Assembly (NCBI GenBank): GCA_947487325.1
Contig: CANKWG010000075.1
Coordinates: 1 to 9,641 of the forward strand
Source of the DNA: Oxalobacteraceae bacterium
Lineage (GTDB): Bacteria > Pseudomonadota > Gammaproteobacteria > Burkholderiales > Burkholderiaceae_D
DNA: 9,641 bases
Direction: 5' to 3'
This document shows positions 6,887 through 9,641 of the stretch, one piece after another. Both the position numbers and the translations under genes were made by a program. The notes beneath the pieces were generated by a model. The model saw only the letters and a program-made list of their open reading frames with translations. It was not told where the DNA came from and did not search any database. Position 1 is the first letter of the stretch. Each line of letters begins with the position of its first letter.

Positions 6887-6908
6887 TTGTAAATTTCAAA
6901 ATTTACAA
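6887..6908. repeat. AT-rich 22-bp palindrome over the dmlA stop codon
   Basis: TTGTAAATTT (6887-6896) and AAATTTACAA (6899-6908) are perfect reverse complements separated by CA. The dmlA stop codon TAA (minus strand, 6903-6905) lies inside the right arm. In the dmlA transcript the stem is followed by A residues rather than U, so it is not a standard terminator for that gene; the seven T lie on the other side. Confidence 0.5.
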
Positions 6909-7970
6909 GGCTTCTGCGATGGCCCGGCCAAGGTCTCCCGTGCCGGCGCGCCCGCCCATATCGGGCGTGAATGGCGCATGCGCAGGCCCCGCTTCCAGCA
7001 CGCGCTCAATCGCACGCACAATCGCCTGCCCCGCCTCTGCATAACCAAAATGCTCCAGCATCATGGCACCACACCAGATCTGCCCAATCGGATTTGCAAT
7101 TCCCTTGCCCGCGATGTCGGGCGCTGAACCATGCACGGGTTCAAACAGCGATGGATAGGTACCTTCGGGGTTGATATTGGCTGACGGCGCAATCGCAATC
7201 GTGCCGGCACAAGCGGGACCGAGGTCGGAGAGAATGTCGCCGAACAAATTCGAAGCGACCACCACATCGAACCAGTCGGGATGCTGAACAAAGTGGGCAC
7301 ACAAGATATCGATGTGAAATTTGTCGCAGTGGATATCCGGATAATGACGCGCCATCTCTGCAACACGCTCGTCCCAGTAAGGCATGGTGATCGCAATACC
7401 ATTTGACTTGGTAGCCGAGGTGAGATGCTTCTTGGGTCTGCGCTGCGCCAGATCGAATGCATATTTCAGAATTCGATCTGTTCCATGACGCGAAAAAATA
7501 CTTTGCTGATAGACCGTTTCTCGTGGCGTGCCTTCATACATGCGGCCGCCAACCGATGAATACTCGCCTTCGGTGTTTTCTCGCACGACATAAAAATCAA
7601 TATCACCCGGTTTGCGGTTGGCGAGTGGCGATGGAATGCCCGGCATCAGCCGGCAGGGACGCAAATTAACGTACTGATCAAACTCGCGCCGAAACTTCAG
7701 CAAGGAACCCCAAAGCGAGATGTGGTCTGGCACCGTCGCAGGCCAACCCACAGCACCAAAATAAATCGCATCATGACCACCGATTTGCGTCTTCCAGTCA
7801 TCGGGCATCATCTGCCCGTGACGTGCAAAATAATCGCAACTGGCAAAATCAAAATGATCAAAGGACAGCGGTAGATTGAAACGGCGCGCCGCGACGTCAA
7901 GCACACGTAAGCCTTCGGGGATCACTTCGATACCAATGCCATCACCGGCAATGACTGCGATTTTTTTCAT
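6903..7970 (-). CDS. dmlA: D-malate / tartrate dehydrogenase (decarboxylating), DmlA/TtuC type
   Basis: NAD-dependent beta-decarboxylating dehydrogenase, expected to turn D-malate into pyruvate and CO2, often with activity on tartrate. The 355 residues match E. coli DmlA (YeaU) closely along the length, including the DmlA-typical DAIYFGAVGWP, VPDHISLWGSLLKFRREFDQYVNLRP (81-105) and GDIDFYVVRENTEGEYSS stretches, so it is not the leucine enzyme LeuB. Visible active-site residues are Arg94, Arg104, Arg130, Tyr137, Lys188 (SATKSN), Asp221, Asp245 and Asp249. The NAD loop EPVHGSAPDIAGKGIANP (277-294) includes Asp285, typical of NAD rather than NADP use. ATG 7970 has GGAG at 7978-7981 with 7-nt spacing, which lies on the last codons of the nitroreductase gene; the gap to that gene is 4 bp. 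A longer frame up to 7994 adds only unrelated residues. It is the last gene of a three-gene minus-strand group. Confidence 0.93.
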   Translation of the reverse strand: MKKIAVIAGDGIGIEVIPEGLRVLDVAARRFNLPLSFDHFDFASCDYFARHGQMMPDDWKTQIGGHDAIYFGAVGWPATVPDHISLWGSLLKFRREFDQYVNLRPCRLMPGIPSPLANRKPGDIDFYVVRENTEGEYSSVGGRMYEGTPRETVYQQSIFSRHGTDRILKYAFDLAQRRPKKHLTSATKSNGIAITMPYWDERVAEMARHYPDIHCDKFHIDILCAHFVQHPDWFDVVVASNLFGDILSDLGPACAGTIAIAPSANINPEGTYPSLFEPVHGSAPDIAGKGIANPIGQIWCGAMMLEHFGYAEAGQAIVRAIERVLEAGPAHAPFTPDMGGRAGTGDLGRAIAEAL

Positions 7971-7974
7971 GAAC

Positions 7975-8670
7975 TTACTCCATGAATTTTGCAAACTGCG
8001 AAACCGGAGCGCGCTCGGTCACCAGAGTGTTTTCTGTTTTGCTGTGATCGGCATAACCGAGCGCCATGCCACAAACAAGCTGCTCGCCCTCGGGCAAGCC
8101 CAAGGTATCAGCGATCACTCGGTGAAACTGCGTAAATGCCGCCTGGGGACAGGTATCTAAACCGCGCGCTCGTGCGGCAATCATGATGTTTTGCAGGAAC
8201 ATGCCGTAATCCAGCCAAGAACCCTGCTCCATCACGCGATCAATGGTAAAGATCAAACCCACCGGCGCATCGAAAAAAGCGTAGTTGCGACCGTGTTGTG
8301 CCTGCATACCGGCCTTGTTCTCTCGGGTCAGACCCAGCAAAGCATACAAATCCCAACCAACCTTGCGTCGCCGGTCCACATAGGGCGCAACCCACTCGCG
8401 AGGGTAATAGTCATACTCTTCCTTGTGCGATGCCGCCTCATCCGGATTCAGGTACACCTTAAGGATATTGTCAGAGAGTTGCCGACGTATCGCGCCAGTG
8501 AGCACATAGACTTTCCATGGCTGAGTGTTCGAGCCTGACGGTGCGCGGGAAGCGACTTCCAGCAACGCTTCGATTTCTGCGCGCGGCACGTCAGTTGGAA
8601 GGAAAGCGCGTATCGAACGACGCGAGGTGATTGCCTGATCGACGGCCTCTTGTTGAGTAGATTGGTTCAT
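7975..8670 (-). CDS. Nitroreductase-family FMN oxidoreductase
   Basis: Flavin-dependent NAD(P)H oxidoreductase of 231 residues, of the NfnB/PnbA-like branch of the nitroreductase superfamily, cytosolic and likely dimeric. FMN-contacting motifs are SRRSIRAF (16-23), the APSGSNTQPW stretch (43-52), and GMALGYAD (201-208) near the C-terminus; DTCPQAAF (172-179) and the DYGMFLQNIMIAARARGLD helix are also typical. Members reduce nitroaromatics or quinones, but the natural substrate cannot be told from sequence. Its ATG overlaps the TGA of the thioesterase gene by 4 bp (ATGA) and it has no strong Shine-Dalgarno sequence, which points to translational coupling. The stop lies 4 bp before dmlA. The association suggests a shared catabolic or detoxifying role, which remains inference. 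Confidence 0.9.
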   Translation of the reverse strand: MNQSTQQEAVDQAITSRRSIRAFLPTDVPRAEIEALLEVASRAPSGSNTQPWKVYVLTGAIRRQLSDNILKVYLNPDEAASHKEEYDYYPREWVAPYVDRRRKVGWDLYALLGLTRENKAGMQAQHGRNYAFFDAPVGLIFTIDRVMEQGSWLDYGMFLQNIMIAARARGLDTCPQAAFTQFHRVIADTLGLPEGEQLVCGMALGYADHSKTENTLVTERAPVSQFAKFME

Positions 8671-9119
8671 GCTTGAGCTTTCGTTGTTTCAATCTGAATT
8701 GATTGCAGAAGTGCGCGAGCTGGTCCGGGAATAGGTGTGGGCTTGCGTGTCGCGCTATCAACATACACGTGGACAAAATGTCCTTGCGCCGATGCCACAT
8801 CCTCATCGCCACGGAATATTCCGACCTCGTAACGCACACTGGATTCGCCGAGTCGCGTAACGCACAGACCAGCGGTAACGGGATCCGGAAAAGCCACCGA
8901 AGAAAAATAATTACAGTGCGTCTCTACCACCAGCGCAATCGCTTCGCCCGCGTGAATATCGAGCGTGCCATTAACAATCAGGAACTGATTTACCACCGTA
9001 TCAAACCAGTGATAGTAAATAACATTGTTCACATGACCGTAAGCATCGTTATCACTCCAACGCGTGGTGATCGGATGAAAATGACGGAAGTAAGCTCTAT
9101 TTTTAGCGCTATCTCGCAT
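8667..9119 (-). CDS. Acyl-CoA thioesterase, 4HBT hotdog-fold family
   Basis: Small cytosolic thioesterase of 150 residues, a normal length for single-hotdog 4-hydroxybenzoyl-CoA thioesterase-like (YbgC-type) proteins. The signature is TRWSDNDAYGHVNNVIYYHWFDT (19-41), in which Asp25, His29 and Asn31-Asn32 match the family's active-site region. A VVETHCNYFSSVAFPDPVTAGL segment in the middle and GHFVHVYVD near 113-121 are the expected strands. The acyl-CoA substrate is unknown. ATG 9119 has only a weak GAGA upstream (9127-9130). It is probably the first gene of the group with nitroreductase and dmlA. The 72-bp gap to the upstream transporter gene is AT-rich, with a GATAAA-like box but no convincing -35 or terminator. 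Confidence 0.9.
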   Translation of the reverse strand: MRDSAKNRAYFRHFHPITTRWSDNDAYGHVNNVIYYHWFDTVVNQFLIVNGTLDIHAGEAIALVVETHCNYFSSVAFPDPVTAGLCVTRLGESSVRYEVGIFRGDEDVASAQGHFVHVYVDSATRKPTPIPGPARALLQSIQIETTKAQA

Positions 9120-9191
9120 AATTATTTCTCATGATCTTTTTAGATTTTTTTATCGGCACATCTTCTTGGGATGATTGAAAAGACGCTGAGC

Positions 9192-9641
9192 TTATTTTCT
9201 GACGACGAAAGCAACCCCAACCACCGCCAGCAGCATCCCGAGCGCACCGGTGATTGACAGCGTCTCGTCGAACAACACCCAAGCAATCAAGGCCGTTAAC
9301 GGCGGTGTCAGGTACATCAAACTAGACACCTGAGTTGCTGCGTTTTTTCTGATGAGTGCGAACAGCAGGAAGATTGCACCAATCGACAAAGCAAAAACTG
9401 ACCAGCACAGCGCCCAAATAAAATCTGCTGTCCATTGTACTGAATCAAAACCTGGCGTGAGGTTTTCAAGGAAGACCGCAAAGGGTAAGGTAATCAGCGC
9501 CGATGCCGTGAACTGAATCACCGCACCAGACCGCAAATCGAAGCGCGGACAAAACCGTTTTTGATACAGCGTGCCTGCCGTAATCGATAACAGCGCAAAG
9601 AAACACAGCGTCACGTTGATGATGGAGCTGCCCGTCGATGT
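9192..9641 (-). CDS. EamA/DMT-superfamily transporter, N-terminal half beyond window
   Basis: Inner-membrane drug/metabolite transporter; the frame is open to the window edge, so only the last 149 residues are visible, about half of a usual 290-300-residue protein. Five hydrophobic segments can be read in the fragment, and the second EamA repeat is clear, with ALIRKNAATQVSSLMYLTPPLTALIAWVLFDETLS followed by a GALGMLLAVVGVAFVVRK tail. The GTG at 9614 is internal, not the start. Substrates of this family range over amino acids, metabolites and drugs, and none can be assigned here. It reads in the same direction as the thioesterase gene 72 bp downstream. Confidence 0.9.
   Translation of the reverse strand, partial: TSTGSSIINVTLCFFALLSITAGTLYQKRFCPRFDLRSGAVIQFTASALITLPFAVFLENLTPGFDSVQWTADFIWALCWSVFALSIGAIFLLFALIRKNAATQVSSLMYLTPPLTALIAWVLFDETLSITGALGMLLAVVGVAFVVRK

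Noticed and set aside
6903..7970. 3-isopropylmalate dehydrogenase (LeuB) or isocitrate dehydrogenase
   Set aside because: The stretches around 81-105 and 124-141 match DmlA/tartrate dehydrogenase nearly word for word, and no leu genes are adjacent.

Overview
The window is an ordinary stretch of a Gram-negative chromosome with moderate GC. The protein sequences read as a betaproteobacterium, most likely Burkholderiales and perhaps near Oxalobacteraceae. That placement is judged from protein resemblance only. The quinone-dependent class of PyrD, DgkA and a periplasmic PBP7-type enzyme fit a Gram-negative cell. Coding density is high, and there are no tRNAs, rRNAs, insertion sequences, phage genes or CRISPR arrays.

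Left part (1-2457): the 3' portion of pyrD (pyrimidine synthesis, cut by the window edge) is followed 44 bp later by a Tas-like aldo/keto reductase, both on the plus strand. These converge on a minus-strand cluster that reads, in transcription order, lutA - lutB - dgkA. lutA and lutB overlap by 4 bp, and dgkA starts 3 bp after the lutB stop. LutA and LutB are the Fe-S subunits of the LutABC/YkgEFG L-lactate oxidation system. The usual third gene, lutC, is absent, and dgkA (membrane lipid diacylglycerol kinase) sits where it would be expected.

Centre (4611-6739): an IclR-family regulator is divergent from lutA across a 187-bp intergenic region. This region carries a plausible sigma70 promoter for the regulator, a -10-like box for lutA and a direct repeat with 21-bp period, so the regulator is a candidate controller of the lut genes. 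iclR converges on a PBP7-type peptidoglycan DD-endopeptidase, and a strong bidirectional intrinsic terminator lies between them.

Right part (6903-9641): a minus-strand, tightly packed group of acyl-CoA thioesterase - nitroreductase - D-malate/tartrate dehydrogenase (DmlA type), linked by an ATGA overlap and a 4-bp gap. Upstream of it is the C-terminal half of an EamA/DMT transporter, cut by the window end.

I found no convincing new defence, mobile or secretion system. The points worth a second look are the missing lutC with dgkA joined to the lut operon, the IclR-lut control region, and the unusual co-transcription of thioesterase, nitroreductase and dmlA. No gap without a gene exceeds 300 bases; the two largest are 4611-4797 and 6740-6902.
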